Source: Paraburkholderia oxyphila NBRC 105797
GTDB taxonomy: Bacteria > Pseudomonadota > Gammaproteobacteria > Burkholderiales > Burkholderiaceae
Assembly: GCF_000685075.1 (NCBI RefSeq)
Contig: NZ_BAYD01000007.1
Location: forward strand, 1 to 64,000
Length of the DNA: 64,000 nt
Reading direction: 5' to 3'
Shown: positions 49,975 through 57,664 of the stretch, piece after piece
How the letters are laid out: every line of letters starts with the position of its first letter
How positions within the stretch are numbered: position 1 is the first letter of the stretch
Notes under the pieces: generated by a model
Seen by the model: the letters and a program-made list of their open reading frames with translations, nothing else
Databases searched by the model: none
What the model was told of the DNA's origin: nothing
Translations under genes and position numbers: made by a program

Positions 49975-51000
49975 TTACGCGAGCGCGATGAGCGCTTCAG
50001 GCGCGATGGCAATGCCCACGGGGGTGCCGCGCGCGAGCTCGATGCGTCCCGCGACGTCGACGAAGAGCGCATCGGGTGCGGCGCCGCCGATCGTGAGCCG
50101 CGTGCGTTCGCCGAGAAACGTCGACTGTTCGATCACACCGCGCAGCGCTGCGCTGGCGGGGTCGGCCAGCGTGGCGTCTTCGGGGCGGAAGTAGAGTTCG
50201 CTTGCGCCGGTGGAGGCCACCGCGCCGCCCGTCGTGCGCAGCATGCCATCGCTCCATTGTCCTGCGATCCGGTTCAGCGTGCCGACGAACTGCGCGACGG
50301 CGCGGCTCGCCGGCCGATAGTAGATTTCGCGCGGCGTGCCGATCTGCTCGATGCGCCCGGCGCTCATCACGACGATGCGGTCTCCCAGCTCCATCGCCTC
50401 GGCTTGATCGTGCGTCACGTACACGGTCGTCACGCCGAGCCCGCGCAAGAGCGCGTTCATTTCGCCGCGCAGCGCGTCGCGCAGGCGGGCGTCGAGCGCG
50501 GTGAGCGGCTCGTCGAGCAGCAGGACGCGCGGACGGGGCGCGAGCGCCCGTGCGAGCGCGACGCGTTGGCGCTGGCCGCCCGAAAGCTGGGCGATGGGTT
50601 TATCCGCATGCGCTTCGAGACGCATCATCGCGAGCAGCTCGTCCACGCGCTCGCGCGTGGCAGCCGCGCTCACGCGCGCAATCTTCAGGCCGTAGCCGAT
50701 ATTGCCGCGCACGTTCAGGTTCGGAAAGAGCGCGTAGTTCTGGAACACCATGCCCACCTTGCGGCGCTCGATGGGCAGCGCGGTCACGTCGTCGTCGCCG
50801 AACTGCACGCGTCCGGGCGCGTCGGGCGTCTCGAGGCCGGCAATCATGCGCAGCGTCGTGGTCTTGCCGCAGCCCGAAGGGCCGAGCAGGACAAGCGTCT
50901 CGCCCGCGCCGATCGTGAGGTCCAACGGCTCCAGCACGCGCGTGCCGCGAAACGTCTTCGCGCAGCGTGTCAGTGTGATCGGAATCGAATCGAGCTTCAT
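49975..51000 (-). CDS. ABC transporter ATP-binding protein (PotA/FbpC-like)
   Basis: A 341-residue import ATPase. It has Walker A GPSGCGKTTT (from residue 40), signature LSGGQRQRVALARAL, Walker B LLLDEPL and a C-terminal TOBE domain (about 270-341) that often senses substrate. It powers the importer formed with the two permeases upstream. Its start overlaps the stop of the preceding permease (ATGA), and the phosphodiesterase follows 22 nt later. Confidence 0.93.
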   Translation of the reverse strand: MKLDSIPITLTRCAKTFRGTRVLEPLDLTIGAGETLVLLGPSGCGKTTTLRMIAGLETPDAPGRVQFGDDDVTALPIERRKVGMVFQNYALFPNLNVRGNIGYGLKIARVSAAATRERVDELLAMMRLEAHADKPIAQLSGGQRQRVALARALAPRPRVLLLDEPLTALDARLRDALRGEMNALLRGLGVTTVYVTHDQAEAMELGDRIVVMSAGRIEQIGTPREIYYRPASRAVAQFVGTLNRIAGQWSDGMLRTTGGAVASTGASELYFRPEDATLADPASAALRGVIEQSTFLGERTRLTIGGAAPDALFVDVAGRIELARGTPVGIAIAPEALIALA

Positions 51001-51971
51001 TGGGAATCCTGATGGGATCGTGCGCGCACATCGCGTTTGTTGCGCGCATTGGCGCCGGGAGTGTCCACGCCGAGCCACTGCATCGCCACGAGCAGCGGCA
51101 TCGTCATGACGAAGAAGAGGATCGTGTATGCGCTGCCCACTTCGATGCGCAACGAGGCGTAGGTATCGGCGAGACCAACGGGCAAGGTCTTGGTGTCGGG
51201 GGTATGCAGCATCCACGTGAGGTTGAATTCGCCGATCGACAGCGTGAGCACCGCAAGTGCGCCCGCGACGATGCCGGGCCGCGCATTCGGCAGCACGATC
51301 GTGAAGAAGCGCTGCACGAAATTCGCGCCGAGGCTCGCGGCGCCTTCCTCGAGCGTGCGCAAGTCGGACGAGGCGCAGATGGCGGCCACCGGGCGCACCA
51401 TGAACGGCAGCGTGAACACGACATGGCCCACGACGATGAACGCCGCGCTCATGCGGAACGCGGAAAAGCCGCCGTAGACGACGAGCAGCGCGAGCGCCGA
51501 GGCGAGGCCGGGCAGTGCGACGGGCATCACGAGCAGCTCCTCGATCATGCGCGAAACGCGCGTGCGGCTGCGTGCAAGCGCATAGCCCGCGGGCACGCCG
51601 GTCGCGAGGGTGATCGCGAGGGTGGCGGCGGCCACTTCGAGCGAGAGGAACACCGAAGCGTGATACTGCGTCCAGACCTCCTCGAGCCAGCGCAGCGTGA
51701 GGCCGCTCGCGACGCCGCGAAAGTAGTTGACAGTGAGGCCCGCGACGATCGACATGATGACCGGCACGACGAGGAACGCGCAGGTGGCGAACGTAACGAG
51801 CCATTGCGCGCCAGCGATCCACGCGCGAGCGGACGGCAGCGCGAAGCGCCGCCGCGATGCGGGAGACATGGGCGGCGCGGGTGGCACGGTGGACGCGTTT
51901 TCGTGCTGCTCCGGCAGCCCGCGTGCGTCCATGCGATCTTCCTCGCGGTCGCCGGAGGGCAGGGCGCTCAT
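50997..51971 (-). CDS. ABC transporter permease (second subunit)
   Basis: A 324-residue inner-membrane permease. A polar N-terminal region of about 65 residues precedes six helices, and the EAA loop EEGAASLGANFVQRFFTIVLPNARPGI couples it to the ATPase. It belongs to the PotC/FbpB-like type I import permeases. It overlaps both neighbours by ATGA joints. The start MSALPSGDREED at 51971 is used because it couples to the upstream permease; an ATG 13 codons further in (MDARGLPEQ) is possible. Confidence 0.9.
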   Translation of the reverse strand: MSALPSGDREEDRMDARGLPEQHENASTVPPAPPMSPASRRRFALPSARAWIAGAQWLVTFATCAFLVVPVIMSIVAGLTVNYFRGVASGLTLRWLEEVWTQYHASVFLSLEVAAATLAITLATGVPAGYALARSRTRVSRMIEELLVMPVALPGLASALALLVVYGGFSAFRMSAAFIVVGHVVFTLPFMVRPVAAICASSDLRTLEEGAASLGANFVQRFFTIVLPNARPGIVAGALAVLTLSIGEFNLTWMLHTPDTKTLPVGLADTYASLRIEVGSAYTILFFVMTMPLLVAMQWLGVDTPGANARNKRDVRARSHQDSQ

Positions 51972-52792
51972 GCGGTTGCCGCCACGGATGCGCCGCTCAG
52001 GCTGCGCGCGAGCGTGAGCACGCCCCAGGTCACGACGCCGAGCACGATCGAGAGCCCGGCCGCCGTCGCCATGTTCGCGTTGAGCGTGAACTCGGTGTAG
52101 ATCGTCATGGGCAGCACATCGATGTCGGTGGCGAGCGTGAACGCCGTGCCGAAGGCGCCCATCGCGGTCGCAAAGCACACCGCGCCCGCGGCGACCAGGC
52201 CTGGCGCGAGCGCCGGAAGCACCACGTCGCACGTGACGCGCCACGAAGTGGCGCCGAGCGAGCGCGCCGCTTCTTCGAGCGAGGCGTCCAGCTTGCTCGC
52301 GCAGGCCATCACCGTCACGATCACGCGCGGAATCGAGAAGTAAAGGTAGCCCGCGAAAAGTCCCGCCATCGAATAGGCGAAGACCCAGCGCTCGCCGGTG
52401 AAGCGCAGCGCGAGCGCGCCAATGAGGCCCTGGCGCCCCGCGAGCATGATGACCATGAAGCCCACCACCACGCCGGGAAACGCGAGCGGAAACGTCAGCA
52501 GCGCGACGAGCGCGCGCCGGCCCACGAACTCGCGGCGCGCGAGCAGCAGCCCGCAGGTTGTCGAGATCGCGAGCGTGGCCAGCGTGACCGCCGCGCAGAG
52601 CAGCACGGTCTGAAAGAGGCTCGTCATGTATCGGCCATTGGTCAGGAGTGCACGATAAGTGGCGATGAAATGACCGTTTGCGCTGAGCTGGACGAGGGCC
52701 GCCATGGGCAGCAGCCAGAACGCGAGGAACACCGCGAGCGCGGGCGCCACGAGCGCCACGCGCCAGCGCAGGGGAAAGGTGAGGTCGTGCAT
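51968..52792 (-). CDS. ABC transporter permease (first subunit)
   Basis: A 274-residue inner-membrane permease with six helices and the EAA loop EEAARSLGATSWRVTCDVVLPALAPGL. It forms a heterodimer with the following permease. It starts at MHDLTFPLRWRVALV, 48 nt after the stop of the substrate-binding protein gene. PotB/AfuB-like relatives import polyamines, iron chelates or phosphonates; specificity comes from the binding protein. Confidence 0.9.
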   Translation of the reverse strand: MHDLTFPLRWRVALVAPALAVFLAFWLLPMAALVQLSANGHFIATYRALLTNGRYMTSLFQTVLLCAAVTLATLAISTTCGLLLARREFVGRRALVALLTFPLAFPGVVVGFMVIMLAGRQGLIGALALRFTGERWVFAYSMAGLFAGYLYFSIPRVIVTVMACASKLDASLEEAARSLGATSWRVTCDVVLPALAPGLVAAGAVCFATAMGAFGTAFTLATDIDVLPMTIYTEFTLNANMATAAGLSIVLGVVTWGVLTLARSLSGASVAATA

Positions 52793-52840
52793 GAGGTGCG
52801 GGAAACCGTGCGGGTTGACGATCGGAAACGGGCTGCGCGC

Positions 52841-54001
52841 TCAGTGCATGACCTGCAGATAGCGTTCGCCGAACGCCTGCTGCTGTGCGGCCATCCTGGC
52901 AAAGTCCACGGGCTTGGCGCGCGCGTAGTCGCTCGCGGGCAGGAACTTCGCCGCCGCTTCTGGCGACATCGCACTCGCCCGCACCGGCCGCAGATAAGCG
53001 CTCGCCCAGAGCTTCTGACCTTCGTCGGACAGCACGAAATCGAGCACCTTCTTGCCGTTCTGCTCGTGCGGCGCGTTCTTCACGAGACTCATCACGTAGG
53101 GCACCGAAATCGTGCCTTCGCTCGGAATCACGAACTCGACGTTCGCATGGTCCTTGTATTTCGCGCGGTAGGCGTCGAAATCGTAGTCGAGCAGGATCGG
53201 AATCTCACCGGAGAGCACGCGCGCATAGGCGGTCTGCTTCGGCACGATCGGCTGGTTTGCCTTGAGCCGGCTGAACCAGGTGAGGGCGGGCTGGAAGTTC
53301 TCGAGCGTGCCGCCGAGCGCGAGATTCACGGCCACGGCGCCCGCATAACCCACGAACGCGCTGGACGGGTCGAGGTAGCCGATCATGCCTTTGTACTCGG
53401 GCTTGAGCAGGTCGGCCCACGAGCGCGGCACGGGCTTGCCTTCGAGCGCGTCCTTGTTCACGAAGAAGCCAAGCGTGCCCGAATGGATCGCGAACCAGTA
53501 GCCTTGCGGATCTTTCAGGTTCGCGGGAATGTCGTCCCAGTGGGCGGGCTTGTACGGCGCGATCACGCCCTTGTCTTTCGCCTGGAAGGCCGAGGAGACG
53601 CCCAGATAGACGACATCGGCAACGGGGCTCTTCTGTTCGGCCATCAATTGGGCGATGGCCTGGCCCGAGTTCTTGTTGTCGAACGGCACGCGGATGCCGG
53701 TCGCGCGCTGGATCGCCTGGATCTGGCTGGCCCAGTCCGCCCATTCGGGCGGGCAGTTGTAGCAGATCGCCGTTTGCTCGGCATGAGCGGCGGATGGCGC
53801 GGCAATTCCGGCCACAGCCGCGGCGCACGCAAGACCGAAGCTGAGCGCCGCCGCCCGGGCGCTGCGCGGCAGCGAGCGGGCGAGCACGCGCTTGGCGAGC
53901 GCGAGCGGCGTGGGGTGGATCGGTTGCGCAGTGGTGCGCGCGGTGCAGGTCGTGCCGCGTGCGAGGGAAAGCGGGCTGGCGATGGCGAATCGGCGAATCA
54001 C
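52841..54001 (-). CDS. ABC transporter periplasmic substrate-binding protein
   Basis: A 386-residue type 2 periplasmic binding protein with an unusually long signal peptide (about 74 residues, cut after AAHA). The mature protein begins EQTAICYNCPPEWADWASQI, with a close cysteine pair that may form a disulfide. The core resembles iron/polyamine/phosphonate binding proteins of family 1. Translation appears to start with GTG at 54001 behind GGGAGA; no ATG is available before the signal peptide. Its ligand is unknown; the phosphodiesterase in the operon suggests an organophosphate. Confidence 0.88.
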   Translation of the reverse strand: MIRRFAIASPLSLARGTTCTARTTAQPIHPTPLALAKRVLARSLPRSARAAALSFGLACAAAVAGIAAPSAAHAEQTAICYNCPPEWADWASQIQAIQRATGIRVPFDNKNSGQAIAQLMAEQKSPVADVVYLGVSSAFQAKDKGVIAPYKPAHWDDIPANLKDPQGYWFAIHSGTLGFFVNKDALEGKPVPRSWADLLKPEYKGMIGYLDPSSAFVGYAGAVAVNLALGGTLENFQPALTWFSRLKANQPIVPKQTAYARVLSGEIPILLDYDFDAYRAKYKDHANVEFVIPSEGTISVPYVMSLVKNAPHEQNGKKVLDFVLSDEGQKLWASAYLRPVRASAMSPEAAAKFLPASDYARAKPVDFARMAAQQQAFGERYLQVMH

Positions 54002-54170
54002 GGTGGGTCTCCCGTGTTGATCGGAGTGGGGTAGAGCGGTTGATTGGCGTTAGCGCCTCTGCATTGACTTCGGTCGCATGCAGGACGGCGGTTGGCCGGA
54101 AGAGGACTCGTGGTGTGCGACGGCCCGCGCGCGAGAAGGTGATCTGCAGCGGCACGCGGCGGGGGCTGCG

Positions 54171-55232
54171 TCAGGCGCGCATCGGGCCGGGCATGAGACG
54201 TTGGTCCGCCGCCTCTGAGAACGGCGCGCCTCCAATGGCGGCAATCGTGCCGCCCTCGCGCAGCGTGTGCGGTAACGCAAGACCGAGCGATGCACCCGCG
54301 TAATCACCGCCGATGCGCGCCATGAGCCGTTGCCACGCGGCGCGCCCGATTTCCCCGTTCGGCGTGCCGATGCTCGCGAGCGGGGGCGCCAGCAATTCGC
54401 CCATGGCGAGGCCGTCGAAGCCGAGAATCGACATATCCTGCGGCACACGCAGGTGCGCACGGCGCAGGCCGCGCATCACCACCATCGCGAGCAGGTCGTT
54501 GCTGCAGAAGAGGGCCGTGGGGCGCGTTGGACCCGTGCTCAGGTGCGCGAGCACCGAAGGCGCGAGCGCCTCGGCGTTGAAGTCGACTTCGAGCGCAGGC
54601 GCCGGCGTGAGCCCGGCCTGCTCCATCGCCTGCGCATAACCCGCATGGCGCTGGCGGGCGCGGTCCGAAGCGGCCAGCGTGCCAGCCAGCATGAGAATGC
54701 GCCGATGCCCGTGGGCGATCAGCATGCGCACGCCGTCGAAGGCGGCCCGATGGTTATCGACCGAGACGGAAGGGCGGCGCTTCGTATCGTTGTGCATGAG
54801 CACGTAGAGCGGGCCGTCGGCATCGAGCTCGTCGAGCAGCGGGTGCGTGTCCGCATCGGCGACGGTCAGGATCAGGCCTTCGACACGTTGTGCGCGCAAC
54901 GTTTCGATCGCGTGGCGCTCGCGCTGCGCGTCGTATTGCGTCGTCATCAGCATGAGCCGGAAGCCCTGCGCAGACGCGAGCTCGTCGATGCCCTGCAGGC
55001 ATTCGGCGAACACGGGATTGGCGAGCGTGGGCAGCACGACGCCGATCAGGCGCGTGCGTTCGCCGCGTAGCTGGCGGCCGAGCGGGCTCGGGCGGAACTT
55101 GAGTGCGTCGATGGCCTCGCGCACCTTGGCGAGCGTGACCGGATTGACCGTATGCGGCGCGTTGATCGCGCGCGAGACGGTGGCGATCGAAAAACCGGCG
55201 TGTGCGGCGACATCCTTGATGGTTGACGTCAT
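54171..55232 (-). CDS. LacI family transcriptional regulator
   Basis: A 353-residue repressor with the N-terminal LacI helix-turn-helix and hinge (about 3-60: TIKDVAAHAGFSIATVSRAI, then RPSPLGRQLRGERTRLIG) and a C-terminal periplasmic-binding-type effector domain. It is upstream of the ABC importer genes on the same strand with a 169-nt gap, so it probably controls them and itself. A LacI-type operator lies 19 nt upstream of its start (55251-55262). The ATG at 55232 gives the standard MTSTIKDVA N-terminus. Confidence 0.92.
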   Translation of the reverse strand: MTSTIKDVAAHAGFSIATVSRAINAPHTVNPVTLAKVREAIDALKFRPSPLGRQLRGERTRLIGVVLPTLANPVFAECLQGIDELASAQGFRLMLMTTQYDAQRERHAIETLRAQRVEGLILTVADADTHPLLDELDADGPLYVLMHNDTKRRPSVSVDNHRAAFDGVRMLIAHGHRRILMLAGTLAASDRARQRHAGYAQAMEQAGLTPAPALEVDFNAEALAPSVLAHLSTGPTRPTALFCSNDLLAMVVMRGLRRAHLRVPQDMSILGFDGLAMGELLAPPLASIGTPNGEIGRAAWQRLMARIGGDYAGASLGLALPHTLREGGTIAAIGGAPFSEAADQRLMPGPMRA

Positions 55233-55250
55233 GCTGGCGGCCCGAGCGAT

Positions 55251-55262
55251 GTAAACGTTTTC
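55251..55262. promoter_or_regulatory. LacI-family operator in front of the lacI-type gene
   Basis: GTAAACGTTTTC fits the general LacI/GalR half-site pattern GnAAnCGnTTnC with a central CG. A minus-strand -10 box CATAAT (55277-55272) lies just upstream, so the operator would sit at about +3 to +14 and block transcription of the regulator and perhaps the whole operon. Confidence 0.6.
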
Positions 55263-55313
55263 GATGGGCCGATTATGGAAAGCGCGTATGACCGCCCGAT
55301 GACGCGGTGCGCT

Positions 55314-55342
55314 TGGGAGGGCGCGCGGGGCAATGGTAGAAT
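55314..55342 (+). promoter_or_regulatory. Promoter of the intron-containing tRNA-Leu
   Basis: A -35 box TTGGGA (55314-55319) and a -10 box TAGAAT (55337-55342) are spaced 17 nt apart, with the tRNA 5' end 12 nt downstream. Confidence 0.55.
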
Positions 55343-55354
55343 CGCGTCCGCCTT

Positions 55355-55724
55355 GCCGGCGTGATGAAATTGGTAAACATAGCGGACTTAAAACTAGATT
55401 GAGTGCCCGGCCGGAAACGGCCGGTGCAGAACCCCTCAAATTCGGCGAAACCCCTGGACTTTGCGCTGCGCGAGCGCGCATTGCACCGAGGCGACGCCGA
55501 GCCAAGCCGGCTGACGCGATGCGCGCCAGCCAGGAAGGTGTAGAGACTAGACGGGGGGCGCCTAAGGCCATGGCGCGGCTTGACCGCGCGCTACATGGCT
55601 AGGGCGAAGGCATAGTCCAGCGCACGAACGCCCGCAAGAACCTTGCGGGGGGCGTCGAAAGACGTAGTGTGACGAAAATCCGCCGCCTCACGGCTTACCG
55701 GTTCGAGTCCGGTCGCCGGCACCA
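55355..55724 (+). tRNA. tRNA-Leu (anticodon UAA), interrupted by a group I intron
   Basis: The 5' exon (55355-55389) and 3' exon (55675-55724) join to an 85-nt class II tRNA. The acceptor GCCGGCG (55355-55361) pairs with CGCCGGC (55714-55720), followed by A and encoded CCA. The D arm is GATGAAATTGGTAAACAT. The anticodon stem GCGGA/TCCGC closes the 7-nt loop CTTAAAA, giving anticodon TAA only after splicing. The variable arm GCC-TCAC-GGC and the T arm ACCGG-TTCGAGT-CCGGT are intact. It reads UUA/UUG codons, which are rare in a genome this GC-rich. Confidence 0.93.
55390..55674 (+). ncRNA. Group I intron (IC3-like) within tRNA-Leu(UAA)
   Basis: A 285-nt insert between T34 and A35 of the anticodon, the same position as the cyanobacterial and plastid tRNA-Leu intron. 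P1: exon ACTT (55386-55389) pairs with the guide GAGT (55401-55404), with a U-G wobble at the 5' splice site. P2: CCGGCCG/CGGCCGG stem near 55407-55424 with a GAAA tetraloop. P4: TCGGCG (55442-55447) with CGCCGA (55495-55500), followed by GCCAAGCC. P7: GACTA (55545-55549) with TAGTC (55613-55617), in the context GTAGAGACTAGACG. P9: CCCGCAAG (55631-55638) with CTTGCGGG (55642-55649). The intron ends in G. There is no open frame for a homing endonuclease. Confidence 0.9.
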
Positions 55725-55732
55725 AGAATCGT

Positions 55733-55797
55733 TCCAGCGCGTTCCGCTGGAATCCTGAAACCCGCGATAGCGTAAAGCTTCGCGGGTTTTTTGTTGC
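55733..55797 (+). terminator. Terminator region after tRNA-Leu
   Basis: A hairpin TTCCAGCG/CGCTGGAA lies just after the tRNA. It is followed by a second stem, CCCGCGA with TCGCGGG, leading into a T6 run near 55790. Together they end the tRNA transcript. Confidence 0.7.
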
Positions 55798-55894
55798 TGC
55801 TTCCCGGCGTCAACGCGCGTGCAGACACACGCACGACGCGGGGAGTCAGCAGGGCCGCCTGGCGTGGCGCACCAAGCCGGGGCAGGCGGTGCGC

Positions 55895-55996
55895 TCAGCG
55901 GCTGCCGATTTGGCCGGTACGCGGATTGACGAGCCGCGCAAAGCCGAACAGCGCGGCAATCGCCAAGGGCGACACAATGTAAAAGGCTGTGAGCAT
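55895..55996 (-). CDS. Putative 33-residue membrane peptide
   Basis: A short ORF encoding a hydrophobic N-terminal helix (MLTAFYIVSPLAIAALFGFA) followed by a polar tail RLVNPRTGQIGSR. One membrane span with a basic tail is typical of real small membrane proteins. No strong ribosome site is visible. A CGTAAC/GTTACG inverted repeat (56006-56022) lies just upstream and could be an operator. Coding status is uncertain. Confidence 0.35.
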   Translation of the reverse strand: MLTAFYIVSPLAIAALFGFARLVNPRTGQIGSR

Positions 55997-56166
55997 GATA
56001 CATGCCGTAACAAAACGTTACGTGTCAGTGTATCTGCAGGATGCGAATTGAGTATCAGGGGGAACGACAACAAACTATTGCGATTACGCAAAGCTCGCGC
56101 GGAAAAAACCGTGCTGACCGGCGAAGTGCTTGATGGGCGGGGCTGTCCGGCGCAGGGGAAGTCGAA

Positions 56167-56439
56167 TCAGATGCAGTCGAAGATGACCTCTACTGTTTGC
56201 GCGGTGACGCCGCGCAGACCTTCGCTGTGCACTTCGACGGCGTGCATCTCCTTATGTTGCTTGTCGCAATACGCCTGTGCTTCCTTGAAGCCAGCGCTGC
56301 GCACCCGGTTCCACGAGACGATGTCCCAGCGCGCCCGGCTCGTTACCGAAAGATGCCCATCCTGTCTCGAATTCACACCGGTTACCGACGTACATGCCGT
56401 CAACATGCTGAGGCCAAGCAACACGATGCTGCCTTTCAT
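56167..56439 (-). CDS. Small lipoprotein of unknown function
   Basis: A 90-residue ORF with a lipoprotein signal MKGSIVLLGLSMLTAC (Cys16). It is followed by a polar mature part with two further cysteines (AYCDKQHKEMHAVEV and a C-terminal FDC). A purine-rich ribosome region AGGGGGA precedes the ATG. No family is recognised. It belongs to a gene-poor stretch downstream of the intron-bearing tRNA-Leu. Confidence 0.65.
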   Translation of the reverse strand: MKGSIVLLGLSMLTACTSVTGVNSRQDGHLSVTSRARWDIVSWNRVRSAGFKEAQAYCDKQHKEMHAVEVHSEGLRGVTAQTVEVIFDCI

Positions 56440-56863
56440 AAAATTCCCCCTGATCGCGCACCATTGTCGCCGCCAAACACGTGCATTGGCAACTCGAAGG
56501 AGACGTTAGTTAACGTCCTCTGCGATTCGGGGTGTGGGGTTTATCGACGCGTGCTGCGGGGGCGGGCGAGGACGCCGTGAAAGTGGCGTCCGTCCGTGAA
56601 GGTGGGCGGCACAACCCGCGGGGGGAGCGCCTTGTGGCGCGTGCAGTCCGGAATCAAGGACCGCTTGCGGACATGCCTGGACACGCTCTAGCGCAGCCAC
56701 CAAATTGTGCACTGGGATTGTGCAGCCAAGGCATCAGCGCCGTGTGCCTATGTCACAGAACGTGCCAAGCCGGTGTGCTCGCCGCGCGGCAACACCGCGC
56801 AAGCTTGCGCTTGCCGTTCGTGGCGCGCCCCGCGCGCGGGGCGTCCGGGACGGTTCGGGCGAC
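56440..56863. other. Non-coding stretch between two small minus-strand genes
   Basis: A 424-nt stretch. Open frames here are arginine- or cysteine-rich with no plausible starts. I recognise no gene, RNA or repeat in it. Confidence 0.4.
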
Positions 56864-57112
56864 TTAGTCGTGGGCGACGATAGCGCCAACTTGTGCCTGG
56901 CCGGAGACGAGGCAGGACGAGAGGAAGTTCTCACCCTGGCTGCGTGCGCCGATGGCGGTGAATCCACGCGCCAGCGCCTCCAGCCGGACGAGTTCCGAAC
57001 CCTTCGTGCAGGTGACCGAGCTGCCCTCGTGGGCCTGCACGCGTGTCATGACCCGGTTCCCGAGGAGTAGTGCGAGGACGATGACAACGCCAACATTGAA
57101 TGCTTGTCTCAT
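56864..57112 (-). CDS. Small exported or membrane-anchored hypothetical protein
   Basis: An 82-residue ORF with a good AGGAGAC ribosome site. The N-terminus MRQAFNVGVVIVLALLLGNR is a signal peptide or anchor. The mature part has two cysteines (VTCTKGSEL, LSSCLVSG) that could form a periplasmic disulfide. No family is recognised. Confidence 0.6.
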   Translation of the reverse strand: MRQAFNVGVVIVLALLLGNRVMTRVQAHEGSSVTCTKGSELVRLEALARGFTAIGARSQGENFLSSCLVSGQAQVGAIVAHD

Positions 57113-57664
57113 GATTTCGTCTCCTAGTGCAGTCAGACTATCTCAGCCTTTCGGCGTACGAATCCAGGAGTTTCCCGGCGATGCAGTGCAGCACATGCGG
57201 CGCACGAAAACCCCTTGAAATGCAGAGCGAGTAATACTTCGGCGTCCTTGCGTTGCGACCTGCGACACCTCGAGCCTTACGCGGCGCGGCTGTGCGAGCG
57301 GGCGTATGGTGACGGATCGCGAAAGTCGGGGACGTTGCGGCGCAACAATGGCGCGTCGCGTCACGCGTGACGTCAGCTAACGAATGTAGCGCCGGACAAA
57401 ATAAGTCTTGCGTGGCACATCGACACGGCGAGTTTGGCCCCATATCGATGTTTGATATCGATCAGATTTCACGATCTGTCGCGCAATTTTTCAGACGACA
57501 CGCGCTCCGGTTCATGCATTCAGGCACTGTTTTTCTGGAGCAAACGAGGTGGTCGCCGGTCGAAAACGGTCGATTGCGAGGACTGCCTCACCAATCTTGA
57601 AATGCATCCGCCGATGCTGCACTATCGGCTGTCCGGTCCCCCTTTTCTTGTACGAGGTGAAGCA
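57113..57664. other. Intergenic region upstream of the GST gene
   Basis: A 552-nt region without a convincing gene. It contains ATATCGAT twice within 21 nt (around 57450-57470) and a locally lower GC content. The GST promoter is expected here. Confidence 0.45.

Noticed and set aside
55390..55674. First reading of the tRNA-Leu interval as tmRNA or as a degenerate tRNA
   Set aside because: The two halves match the class II tRNA-Leu ends exactly, and the insert has the group I core pairings. tmRNA features such as a tag peptide frame are absent.
57448..57600. A 50-codon frame (MFDIDQISRSVAQFF) upstream of the GST gene
   Set aside because: There is no ribosome site, and the composition becomes arginine-rich. 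Nothing supports translation.
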